Source: Gnetum montanum
Lineage: Eukaryota; Streptophyta; Gnetopsida; Gnetales; Gnetaceae
DNA length: 63,144 nucleotides
Direction of reading: 5' to 3'
NCBI GenBank assembly: GCA_015680685.1
Contig: MNCI01029584.1
Coordinates: 1-63,144, forward strand
The notes under the pieces are model-generated. The model was not told where the DNA came from and did not search any database. It saw only the letters and a list, made by a program, of their open reading frames with translations. The translations under genes were made by a program, and so were the position numbers. The stretch's first letter is position 1, and the number at the start of each line of letters is the position of its first letter. Below, piece after piece: positions 48,352-59,251 of the stretch.

Positions 48352-48369
48352 TCCTTAGTAGTGGCACCA
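48352..48369 (-). promoter_or_regulatory. RE4 primer-binding site (decayed tRNA-Asp type)
   Basis: Minus strand TGGTGCCACTACTAAGGA, one base from the LTR end, the same geometry as RE5. It agrees with the tRNA-Asp complement at 11 of 18 positions, mostly differing by transitions. Confidence 0.6.
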
Positions 48370-48370
48370 A

Positions 48371-48646
48371 TGATGAATGGTAGAGTAGATCCTACAACTA
48401 ACCATATGAATCATAAACAATCATGCATAATCTAGTTAAATTTCTTGGACTTAGGACTAGATAGATGCCTTAGATAACCAAGGACTAATATGTTGATAAT
48501 CATATTTCTAATCACACTTGTGTGAGATTAATTTGTATGATTGAGTGTGACTAGGATGAAAAATGTTTTTTATTATTATTAACATATTTAAATTATTAAA
48601 ATATTAAACTAATTACTCTAAAAGTAGAGAAATAATCTAAACTAGT
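48371..48646 (-). repeat. RE4 5-prime LTR, inner part (interrupted by RE6)
   Basis: Begins TGATGAATGGTAGAGTAG, matching the U5 end of the other LTRs (TGATGAGTGGCGAGGTAC). It continues for 276 bp and is cut by RE6 at the duplicated CTAGT (48642-48646). The rest resumes at 62612. Confidence 0.8.
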
Positions 48647-49578
48647 TGATGAAAGGTCAAGGTACCCCTCTGCCCAACCATACGAATCACAAAGCATTCA
48701 TACTTGATTTGGTCAAATTCTATGGACTCTATAGTTTTTGGTGCACTAGTCTTCTAGGTAGTAATTCTTGCCCTAAGGTCATTCATTATCTTCCCAATTA
48801 CACTTATGAAGCTCAAAGGTATGGTTAAGTGTAATTGAGGCATATGATATTTATCATTTTATGTATTATGGTTTTGGTGCTTGAAATAAACAAAATTAAG
48901 AATAAAGTAATTTAATACCTATTTTTAATCTAATGAGCTAAGTACTATTCAATTATTCCTAACATAAGTATTCGGTCCCACTTTCCATACATGACCTAAA
49001 CCCATGTATCCATTGTGAGGTCACCAAGCAATATGCAATTGGGTGCACTAAGCAATAACACTATTGGGATTACCAAGCAAGTGCTTGTTACACTCAAAGT
49101 GGTCATACTTATGTATTTAATCTATTTATCTTATCTCGCTTACTTACCTAATTAGCTTAATTACTAAAAAATACAGAATAAATAATTGAAAATATATTAA
49201 TTGCATAAATGAGACATTTAAACTATGCAAAATGCTACAATATTTATCAAGAATTTTTCTTTATTGCTGCAAACACTATCTTCCTTAGGTATAGTAGTTC
49301 TCGAATAAAGATCCATATACTTAATGACTCTTGCTACGGGTACTCAGGAAAATATTCTAACTCTTAAATGGAAAAACTACAAGAGCTTCACTACACTATG
49401 ATTGATTGATGCCATAAATGTAGTTTGTGAGCATGTATTTATAAGAAAAAATTGACCCTATGTTGATGGGGCCATGTTGATGCATGAAATAATGCATTAA
49501 TAGGGCCATGTCAACAAGGCCCAGTCAACGGGTCTTAGTTGATGAGGCCTTGTCGATGTAGCCAACCATGACTCATCA
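48647..49578 (-). repeat. RE6 3-prime LTR
   Basis: 932 bp. The minus-strand TATA-like box CTTATAAATA is at 49436-49445. Upstream of it (49455-49565) are GTTGACTGGGCC, GTTGACATGGCC, ATCAACATGGCC and ATCGACAAGGCC words, the RE6 counterpart of the RE5 GATATC array. The 48647-48830 part is open on the plus strand and matches 61668-61850; this is LTR, not a gene. Confidence 0.92.
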
Positions 49579-49586
49579 TACCCCCA
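49579..49586 (-). promoter_or_regulatory. RE6 polypurine tract
   Basis: Minus strand TGGGGGTA before the LTR tip TGATGAGTC; identical to RE5. Confidence 0.85.
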
Positions 49587-49813
49587 CGACTGAATGAAAA
49601 CTTGTCCTTGAGTTTCTTTACAAAATTAGAAAGGTGTGGAATTATTGATTGACTCTAGACTCAATAAATTGACTTAACAAAACTGAGTGCCTGAGTGTAT
49701 GAATCAACACATTACAAAAATTGTGGTGTTCATGACACAAAATTGAACACCATTACATGAATCTACAAAATTGAATAGCACATCATCTAATGATGTGAAG
49801 TTGGTTGGGAAGA

Positions 49814-52512
49814 TCAAATAGTCCCAAGTGGAGGAGGTTCCTGAGGCTCTGAAGGACCTTCACCGGCTTCAGGCATGTGCGATGACTGAGGTAGCTGTAG
49901 CTGTCTTACTGCTGCTATAGCTTCTAGAGGAAAGTAAAAAGCATCCATCAATGCTTTCATTATCTCTTCCTTACTCTTGGGATTATGCATCATCCATGCA
50001 GCTTCATCAATGTGGATCACAATAGGCACATCCCAAGGATAGGGAATTCTTGAAAATAACTCCTTGATGTTGATGAACTAGGTAGCAAATTGTTTGCACT
50101 TGATGCCAAACACTCTGACTGCATCTTTCAGCTCCTGGTAATCATTCATTCTCCTGGCCAAGTTGTTAGCAGTTGATCGTTGATCCATGAATTGTGCCTT
50201 GAGAATTTCAATTTTAGCATTTATTGTCACAAGATTTTTCTTGGTGTCCATATGGTGCTTAAACTTAGCCTTGTATAATGAGTACAAGCTAGCCACCTAT
50301 TTTTTCAGTTTTAACTATATCTGCCTAATAGTTAGCATTGCCAGGTTTGCATAGTGAAGATTGGTCAATTCCATGTACTCTATCATTTCTTTAATTTGCA
50401 ACTCCTTCAAGTAGATCTCTATTATGTTATAGGTATCTATACCATCAATGATGGATTGCCACACTTCTCTTCCTTGCTGGAGTTGCTTGAGGGCCTCATT
50501 TACTTTTTCCTTAGCCATTTGAATATGCTTCTCATTCACTCCCTTATATAGGCCAACCTGGTCTCTATAATGATTCCTAACTCTTTTAAATTTCAGAGCT
50601 TCATTTTTTAAAGTGGCAAATTTGTAGCATAAGGCTCAAACTTTCTCTATAGACAAATTATGATTTTTTTCGGCCAATTTCCTCAATTCTGTGTTTACCC
50701 TAGCAAGTTGCACCTACTGTTGATGAATGAATTCCTACATCTATTGTTTTTGTGATCAACATTGCATAGGTAGTGATTTTCTATGGTCAACGACTCATTT
50801 TCTTAGTGCATCTAAACCAAGTCCTTATGAACTAAGTAGGCTTTTTCTTTTGCTATGGAATGGTTGAAGATGGCCATCACAGTTTCCTCCTTAACTTGTT
50901 TTAGTCATTCTTGAAGTTGTTAAAAATCTTCATCTCTGGTTATTTCTAGGCTAAGGAGTGTAGGATTAGCAAAATGGGTATGTAGTTCAGCAACTTTTGC
51001 AACTAAGCATTGGTTTTGCGCTTGGGTCATTTCAAGTTGGACTTCCAGGATGATGCACTTGCACTTTGTTTCCAATAGATCTAATTGGGTTGTAGTAATG
51101 TTATTTGAAAAATCAAAGATATTTGAAATTAGTTACCTAGTCCCCACTAGCCAGTTCAACAACTCTTCATGCTAAGCTGTACTTAATTTTTTGCTAATCA
51201 TGTCTATAGATGTCTACACATCTTGAAGTGTAGATAGAGATTTTTGGGAATAAGTGGTATTGAGATAAAGACACTATCACCTCTTGGGCATTAGGATTTG
51301 ACCTCATAGGCAACTACATTCTTTGGGTAAAGAATATCAGCCCACATATTTCCATATGGCTAATTGTCTGAGCTACCTCATTAAGGTGACTCATCGTAGG
51401 TTGATATATAGATGAATCTCCACCACTTGTTCCTGCACGCTACTCCCTCTCATGCAAGAGCTATTTTTGAATTTTTCACAAGTGCTTAATGACTACATGG
51501 TTCTTTAGTGTTGTTTTTTGAGTAGGTGGTGAAGGTGGTGGTTACTACTCCCCTTCTTTAGTCATGACAAGTACCTTATCCTTCATTATTTTATATCATG
51601 AGGCCACAAGAGCATGCTTGATCATGTCATTTGCATAGTCGATAATTCTTTCCCTTTTTTGAAGTTTCCGAATGAGGCATGGAAAAGGTAGGATCTTCCT
51701 TCCATGTTCATTTTTTTAAGCACTTCTTAATCTCTAAATAGATCAATTATGGAAGGTTTGCTGAAAATATCCCACTTAGAGTGATGCATGGTTGGGAAAA
51801 AAAGGTGGTGACCTTGATAGGCCTCACCATTAGATTAAGGTGATAGGCCACTATCTTGAAGTATATGCATTTAGCCAGTGTGAATGCATCAAATTCCTTA
51901 TAGTCGACCCCATAACATTGTTGGGTCCACTTCTTTTTAGCCTTAGGATTAGCTTGTGTTGATAGCTCTGTTAGTTATGTCCCAGTATCAGGCAACCTAA
52001 GAACCTATGTGATAGCTTCAACTGAGTAGGACACTTTAATATCCTTGATCTTCATTGTGGAGCTTATTCTTTTATTATTCTAGAAGATGTATGTCTCTCC
52101 CATGTACCACTTCCCACTAGAGGTGATGATTGGCCACATGGGAGAAGTTTGCAATTGTGTTTTTGCCTCTACTAGAGCATGTTCTAGAAATGATCCAAAT
52201 TTTAGTTCTTGAAGAATTGAGTGTTGGATTTCATGAGGCCTAATGGTGTCAAGGTAGGATTATGTTAGTGTGAAATCAAGCCTTGGTATGAGTCCTAGTT
52301 CTTTCCCTCAATATGATTGTTCTATTGGAACTTCTTCTTCAAGAATCTATTGAACATATTCCACTTTGAGCTCCTCTTGAAGAGGTCCCATTGCATGGGT
52401 TGCCTCAAGTGGCTCCTAGGCTTGTTCTTGTTGGCTCATTCTAATTCTAGGTTGTTTCTCTCTTATTTGATAGGGTCCTCCCTCTTGCAGTTGTTTTTAG
52501 TCTTAGCACCAT
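49814..52512 (-). pseudogene. RE6 ORF2: accessory gene of unknown function (broken copy)
   Basis: The start MVLRLK at 52512 and end EPPPLGTI at 49814 match the RE5 ORF2 borders. Span 2699 bp, so there is one net frameshift; the three C-terminal segments (50539, 50296, 50029) share one frame. N-terminal third: IQHSILQELKFGSFLEHALV, SPMWPIITSSGKWYMGETYI (RE5 SPLWPVLFESGAWYLGETY) and CIYFKIVAYHLN. Middle: long charged coiled-coil-like stretch (KEKVNEALKQLQQGREVW; KKNLVTINAKIEILKAQF). C-terminus: IPYPWDVPIVIHIDEAAWMM, NPKSKEEIMKAL. The conserved module YPWxVP...AWM..PxxKEE is the best family marker. Confidence 0.75.
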
Positions 52513-52939
52513 CTATAATCACAATTTGACCACAGGTTAGCAATTGTTGTGTAATATGAAACAATTGGGATACCTTATCTTCTTGGGAGAGTTACACTTG
52601 GCTAAGTTATGATTATAATTAATTTAATCAATTTTTATCATTATTTTATTTTTTTTAATGTTAATAAGTCATTTTGGAGGGTGTTGGAAGGGTTAAATCT
52701 CAAAATTTGGTGGTTTCATATCATTGTATTCATTAACACTCTATGGGAGTTAGAAAAATTTTCAAAAAATTTCATCAAAAACCTTAAGGTTTGCAACTCC
52801 CATAATTAAGATCTTACCTCTAGTAGCTCCATGATTAAAGAACAAAGTGATTTGGACAAATGGTTGGAAAGTCATGGGCTCTAAAAAATGGCAAAAACTT
52901 CCCTCTTGTTATGAAGAAAATGTTAAAGATTTCAAAGTC

Positions 52940-53040
52940 CACGGTGGTATTTATAGGATTTTTGATATGCATCAATGGGGTTCATTATGTTGACTAGGCC
53001 TAGTCAACATGACTATTGACCACCATTGACTTTTGTTTAA
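52940..53040 (-). promoter_or_regulatory. RE6 internal promoter candidate for ORF2
   Basis: TATA-like CTATAAATA (52948-52956, minus) lies 436 bp before the ORF2 ATG. Upstream are CATTGATGCATATC and GTTGACTAGGCCTAGTCAAC, a 20-bp perfect palindrome. The RE6 LTR U3 has GTTGACTGGGCCTTGTTGAC in the same relative position. Confidence 0.65.
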
Positions 53041-54800
53041 TTTGGTCAAACTTTCAAAATACAAGGAGTTTTTGAATGAAATTGAGATCAAATGGAAGCC
53101 CAAAAAGCCATGAACATGATGAGAATAGTAGAAGAGGGTGTTGAAGCTCATAAATATAAAACATTGAGAAAATGATTTGGAGAATGGATTTAATGAAATT
53201 TTAAGGAGCACTTTGCAGGATACACAATGGAATATGTGAAAGATAGAATTGTAGTAATGTCTAAAGTAAGGAACTTAACTAACCAAACCAAGAGATATTC
53301 AAGTGGGTCCTCCCCATAGTAGGAACATGTCCTTTTTACCCTTTCATATCCTCAAGTAATGAGTCTCTGGGCCCCATAGTTGATTAATGATCATGAAAAG
53401 TTAAGGACCAACCCGAAAGAATCTATCCAAGAATTTCAATACATCAAACTAAGACATTGAGCGTAACATAGATACTTGTAGTGAGGTGAAATATGGAAGC
53501 ATAGATGGATGATTGAGAAGGTGGGATGGAATCCAAAGTGAGGTCATAAGAAATCCCTTGTGGAGTTTGTGTTTAAAATGACTGGAGAAGATCCATCCTT
53601 AATCCAAACCAAAACCAACCTCTTTTAGTGACTTCACATCACCACTCCAAGACTCATCCATCCCCTTGAGACATAAGAGTTCTCCCAAAAAACAACCATC
53701 ATTGCACAAGGAGAAGAAAATAGAATTAGTAAGTGAGATAGGGCCTTAGTTAGAGGGGGCCTTTAGGCATGGGTAACATGTTTTTCTAGTCCCATAACCA
53801 ATGCTTGTAGCCTGTTTATTTATATAAGGGGTGTGCTTTGAATTCCCATCATGTTTTTTTCTTCTTTTTCTCTATCTTTTTTTTTTTGTTCCTTTTTTCT
53901 TTTTTCTTTTTTTTTTCATTTTCGATGGGAACGACACCATGCAAAGAATTTATTTAACTTTCTATTATTGGAACATGGAATGGTAAGTAGTTGATGAAAA
54001 CACTCAAGAACCCAAGTAAATAGAAGAGTACAAAGAGTAAAGAGTCCCCTTGAAGTCACACACTTTTAAATCTTTGAATCCCTTCTAATTTCAGAAACTA
54101 CCAAGGTCACAAATTTATTAAAAATTTCTTTAATTAAAGGGACCTCAAACTTCTACAACAAGGAAAACCATAGAGTTTGTGGATGGGTAGATGTCATGGA
54201 CTCACTACCTATTCCATAAAAAATAAACCATATCATAGTTATCAGACATTAGAATTCAAAAATAGAAATCAAACATTAACAATCATAACACTAAGTACAA
54301 ACCATCATTAGTAAACAGCAACAGTGAGATTGTGTTCTATAGTAATAAAGCACTTTTAATAACAAAAATAATAAAAAGTAGCATATAGAAACATAATAAA
54401 GTATAAAATATTCAAGAAAGATAAAACATATTAATGATGTTGTAAAGCAAAAATCAAGAAAATGGATAAAAATCAACAAAGCGTAAAATAAAAATATGTA
54501 AAATAGAAAAGTGAAAAACTGAGGAGCCATGTGGATGGTTAGCATGGATGACCATCTCTCCCTTGATTGAGTTGGAAGAAGGATATCTAAAAAATAAAGC
54601 ATGGTTGTCCATTCATTTAGATGGTAGTTGCATTGGCTTGTCTTAGCTCTAGGAAAGGTTTCACTTGTTGGATGTTGGCCACCTGCTTTTTTTGTGGGCT
54701 CTTAGGCTTATATATTAACATGACCCCAGAGAGAAAGGTTTGATTAATTATATAAGGTCCCTCCCACAATGTTTGAAACTTGGTCTTCTATGGTACATGT
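53041..54800 (-). other. RE6 spacer between pol and ORF2 promoter
   Basis: Conserved blocks with RE4 and RE5: CAAGTGGGTCCTCCCC (53297-53312), TTAGGCATGGGTAACATG (53764), ATGGACTCACTACCTATTCC (54196) and an A-rich tract (54250-54510). A pyrimidine-rich run of T with C interruptions occupies 53855-53925. No credible gene: the minus frame at 54291-54602 is the T-rich complement of the A-rich tract. Confidence 0.6.
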
Positions 54801-54829
54801 GTGAGGTTCCAATAGGGAATCTTATCTCC

Positions 54830-55640
54830 TTATTGAAATTTCACTTTTTGTATTTTAAGGTCATGACATTGTTTATTGAATGCCTTATGCACCTCATTTA
54901 AATATAGGGCTACTAATTGATTTTGATCTAGCACATTGAGGTTGATCAATCTTTCTTTTTGTGCTAGACTTAGGTCAAGATTTAAATTATAGACTATTGA
55001 GAGTGTACGAAGATCGGATTGAATTGAAAGCATTGGAAGTTTTCCATACACTAGCCCATAGGGAGAGTAGCCAATAATGAGTTTCCATGTTGAGTGATAA
55101 ATCAAAAGGGCATCATTGAGTTTTATTCTCTAGTCTCTCCTATATTTTCTTGTGATCCTTGGTTGGATCTTTGTAATCTCCCTATTAGTTACCTCTATTT
55201 GATCGTTGGCTTAGTGGATGATATGATGTTGTTAATTTATGGTCAACCCCCAAGTGTTGCATAAATTTTAAAAAGGTGGCACCTGTAAAGTAAGTTCCAT
55301 TGTCAAAAATTAGTGCACATGGCATCCCACACCTATTTACAACATTTTTTTGTATAAATCTAGTAGTAGTGGATAATGTACAATCAGTGATGGCTACTAC
55401 TTCTACCCATTTGATGCAGTAGTTAACTACTACAATGATATATGCCTTTCCATTGGACATGGATGTGATGGAACCCATGAAGTCTATGATCCATATGTCA
55501 AAGGGCTTCAGTGGTTAAATCCACTATTGAGGATCCTCCATTCAAGCAGTCATCCCACCATATCATTGATAGTGTTCACAAGATCAGACAAACTAGTGGA
55601 CATCCCTAAAGATTATAGGCTAATAGTATCCTACCATTAG
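54830..55640 (-). pseudogene. RE6 integrase relic
   Basis: Core: FMGSITSMSNGKAYIIVVVN with CIKWVEVVAITD (the first catalytic Asp is replaced: VNY where VDY is expected), then GMPCALIFDNGTYFTGATFL with the second Asp, then HKLTTSYHPLSQRSNRG, where the Glu of ..NGQAE.. is lost. 54830-55105 continues with the post-core region (GYSPYGLVYGKLPML, HKAFNKQCHDLKIQKVKF). Immediately upstream (55.5-55.6 kb) the zinc-binding module is too decayed to place with confidence. Confidence 0.88.
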
Positions 55641-56049
55641 GATTTTTATGTTTGTGCATCTTCTTGCATAGTGGCCTCTGCAAGGCCCTTCATGAGCATC
55701 CTAGAGAACATGTAGTTGATCTACATCAGAGACACACCAATGAATCAGGCCATTGACACATACCTTATAAAGGTGTCCATTGATTTCCATGAAGTACTTT
55801 GCCTAATGAAGAAACTATTATTTCTTCTTAAAGTCTAAACCTTGTGGCATCTCTTGAGTAAAAAGGTAAGTAATGATGCCATCGTATCATTTTTTTTCAG
55901 CAAGCACTTAGTCATTTGTTGCTCTTGTAAAGAGGATTTCATTTGGAAATTGATTAGAAAGTGGAATTTCCTCCTCTTTATTATTCCATTTTAATCAAGA
56001 GAGGTGGTCAACAACTACATTCTTAGTCCATTTCTGATCTACCATTGTG

Positions 56050-56400
56050 ATATTGAATTCCTACAAGATCATGAGCCACTGTATGATACGGGGGCTTACC
56101 ATCAACTTATTCATTAGGAAGTGGATGGAACTATGGTTTGTATGTATAAATACTTTATAACCAAGCACATAGTATCTGAAATTTTTCAAGAGCATGCACC
56201 ACTACCATTAATTCTTTCTCTGTTATGGTGTACTTTAGTTGTGCATCCATAATGCTTCAACTTGCATAGTGGATGTAGTATGGATATTTTTTATCATCCA
56301 ACTACATAAGCATGACTCCCAAAGCATAATTAGATGCATTTTTCAAGATATAAAATGGTCTAGAGTAGTGTGGTTCCCATAGAATTGGAGTTTCTACAAG
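56050..56400 (-). pseudogene. RE6 RNase H relic
   Basis: The minus frame has TPILWEPHYSRPFYILKNAS, NYALGVMLM, then a KKYPYYIHYAS segment, then KYTITEKELMVVVHALEKF, the gypsy RT-linked RNase H theme (P..W..PF...TDAS..A.GAVL, Y..TEKELLAVV.A..KF). The first catalytic Asp is changed (KNAS for CDAS/TDAS); the Glu of TEKEL remains. Confidence 0.82.
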
Positions 56401-56559
56401 TTTATTCCTTAATTATTAGAATGTATGTTCACACACCTTAGTCTAAATGAATGGGGAATATTTCCTTGTAAGCTCAACCAATGGCTTTGTGATCTTACAG
56501 AAATTCTCTATAAATCACTAATAGTAGCCAGTGTATCCAAGGAATGATCATACATCTTT

Positions 56560-57385
56560 AATTATCTCTAGTTGGTGTGTAATTCCTTTGATGATCCTTA
56601 TCTTTTTAGGGTCTACCTCAATCACTTTTTATAAAATTCAGTGTCCCAATACTATGCCCTCCTATAATATTAGATGGCTTTTCTACCAATTGAGCCTAAG
56701 GTTTGTTTCAACACATATTTTTGGAACCTATTCAAGGTGATCCAGGGCTTTCTCAAATGTAGCCCTAGATCACCTTGAAGACTATTTAAGGATCATCCAT
56801 GAAGAATTCTATCCTACTACCAATCTATTGTTGGAAAATACTAAGGACCAAGCATTGAAATGTTGCAGGGACATTACATAGACTGAACAACATCTTACAA
56901 TGTGCAAAAGTCCCCTAGGAACTTGTGAATGTTATCTAGCAATGCCCAGAGATAGTGTCCAACACTTGGTTCATAAATGGCAATGGAAAATGATCTTTAA
57001 ATTTTTTCATATTCAATAGCCTAAAGTTGATGTAGACCTACCACTTGACATCTTTCTTTGGAAAAACTATGAGTGGGCTAACCCACTCACTATCCTTGAT
57101 GGGATAAATGAACCCCACCTTGAGGAGTTTTTCTATTTCCTCCTTGACTATCTACTTCAATTTGGAATTTGGCCACCTCTACAGTTGCCTCCTAGGCTTC
57201 ACGGTCAGGGTTGTGTAAATGTGATGTTGGCATATCCTTGGATCAATTCTAGTCAACTTAGGATATGACCAAGCAAAGGTTGTTGGCCATTTGTTGATGA
57301 CCTGTAATAGCTTCTCTCTTTGGTTAGGAGCAAGATTTTCATTAATTATGACTAGCTTCCCATTGTTTAAAAATGCATATTCCAT
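56560..57385 (-). pseudogene. RE6 reverse transcriptase relic with internal deletion
   Basis: It begins with the pre-RT segment PTTFAWSYPKLTRIDPRICQ followed by HHIYTTL (57179-57385). Then come VKEEIEKLLKVGFIYPIKDS, EWVSPLIVFPKKD, FRLLNMKKFKDHFPLPFMN and QVLDTISGH, an Athila-like reading. After ISGH the expected FLDGYSGYNQI block is missing, and the frame resumes at GTFAHCKMLFSLCNVPATFQ. FFMDD at about 56.8 kb is the active-site box (usual FMDD/YVDD). About two dozen codons including the first catalytic Asp are therefore deleted. Confidence 0.85.
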
Positions 57386-57759
57386 TCCAACTAGTAGAGT
57401 TTTAACTCTAGGAGCTCTTTCTTGAAGTTATCAGGGATTTTCAACTTGCTCAAGTTCATCCATGCCTTCGACATAAGCACATGTTAGGCTTTCAGTTGGT
57501 TCCATGCATAATGTGTTGCTATTAGAGTTAGCTATGAGTCATTGGGTTTTCTCCTATTTTGTAGCCACTACATACAGACACCTTTAGATATCTATTTCTT
57601 GTGCACATTGATTTCATGCTTTGATGAATGTACTTTTAATGGACTATATTTTTTGCATGCAATTGCACCTGTTATCTCTATACGTAATGCATGGAACACG
57701 CTTCTTCTCTAATCATCCAAATTAATTTTCCTTAGATATTTCCAAGGAGAGGTCCTTTA

Positions 57760-58070
57760 TGCCTCATTCATGCATTGACCATGCTTAACCATGTCCTTTC
57801 CATAATGATGGGGAAGTCTCCTTTGCAGTTCCTGATCTTAATCATTAGAAAAGCAGTTAGATAGGACAACCCACAAACTGTGGTCACAATGTCCTCCACT
57901 AATTCTAAAGAAACAGTGATTGACTGGTCTACCAATTCTAAATGGATATTTCTATTCTTAATAGGTGGTAGGTTTTAGGCCATGTACATGTCATGAGATA
58001 TGAGATTGATACCAAAATTAGAGTTAAGAAGAGCCTTGCATGGCTCATATCTAGCGATCTGTAAGTAAAT
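57760..58070 (-). pseudogene. RE6 aspartic protease relic
   Basis: The minus frame shows ALLNSNFGINLISHDMY (active site normally L-D-S-G; here N-S-N), then LPPIKNRNIHLELVDQSITV, LELVEDIVTTVCGLSYLTAF, then CKGDFPIIMERTWLSMVNA (usual ILGRPWL position). Both catalytic Asp and Gly are altered. Confidence 0.8.
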
Positions 58071-58389
58071 AAGAGAACTTCTCAAGTTAGATCTTTTCAT
58101 GTGAAGATTCCTAGCCTTGATCTAATTAGAAACAACATGAGTTAGCATCATAATGTAGATCTAAGCTAGTGTTTGGTTTGAAGGTCTCTCGAATGTATTT
58201 GATGTAGAGGATGATGATGTTGGGGATGCAAGGTGACCAGCCACATTAGGTTGTGAGGCTTTGGGAGGACTGTTAGGCCAAAAAAAGATTATTTTCTAGA
58301 TCAATTGTCCAAACCACTTGTTTGGAAGGCTAGTTACAAATTCATAGTTCTTGTAGCATTTCATTGCTATAGCTATGGGGGAATTTCAC

Positions 58390-59251
58390 CTTACATAGAT
58401 GGAGCAAGAGGTAACTAGGTAGAGGGTGGAGAGATGTGTGTAGACAAATGCAAAGGGTGGTATGGGTATGGGTGCTCCCCTTGAGTATATGGTAAATGAG
58501 TTTAATGGTACTCTAGAGGCTAATAGTAATTTTGGAATGAGGTGTGGCTTGCAAAGCTTTATGGAGAAACAAGCTATTGAACATAGTACCCATACGTATC
58601 TAGTTTTTTGTAAAAGTATTGCTACCTTGGTGGTGGAATTCCCCATAATTTTGGTTGGTGCCACTATTGATATTTCTCATATGGTTGTGGTGGAGCTTCA
58701 CTTGGATAATAAGCTTGTTGTTGATGATGAAACTACCTTGGATTACCTTGAAGATAAGGTAATCATTTGGGTGCTTGCCTATGTGCTAGTCAAGGATTCA
58801 ATATGTACACCTTGGACTCTTGTAATTGTGAAATCATTGGAACACATCTGAAGGGATGTTCATATTAATATATGTCACAACTAGTATCATCATCAGAGTC
58901 TATCTCCATAACTTCCTCTATTGTAGTAGCTTTGCCCTTACCTCTCTGGTAGGCATGTTTAGCTTCTTTCCACCTCATGTGATTACAATCACTATTCTAT
59001 TGTTTGGATGCCTTAGTAATTTTCATAGTAGTTTGGAAATTTTCATTCAAAGAGTCCCATAATTTACCAACCTTTGTTGAAATGTTAAAAACAAGTTTGA
59101 ATAGGCAAAGTTTTTTTGTTCACCACTTCATCAAGTGGTGACTCCTCCTCATCATAGAATTGAACCTCCCTTTTCTTGATGGAAGGGTTCCTATTATATG
59201 CTTATACACTTTCCCTTTCTTGCAATTCACCTTCTTCTTTTGCTACCTACT
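58390..59251 (-). pseudogene. RE6 gag, C-terminal part
   Basis: Continuation of gag beyond the solo LTR. Charged linker at 59.1-59.25 kb (REVQFYDEEESPLDEVV on the minus strand), followed by a decayed Ser/Thr/Pro-rich tail to 58386-58664. The plus-strand frame at 58462-58851 (129 codons) overlaps it. I treat that frame as antisense to gag because the minus strand aligns with RE4 gag, though it is unusually long. Confidence 0.65.

Noticed and set aside
48646-48828. Open plus frame GTPLPNHTNHK... and its match at 61661-61849
   Set aside because: The similarity is due to both being LTR ends of RE6, not a gene family.
54291-54602. Phe/Leu/Tyr-rich 103-codon minus frame resembling a membrane protein
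   Set aside because: It is the complement of the A-rich tract conserved in the non-coding spacers of RE4, RE5 and RE6.
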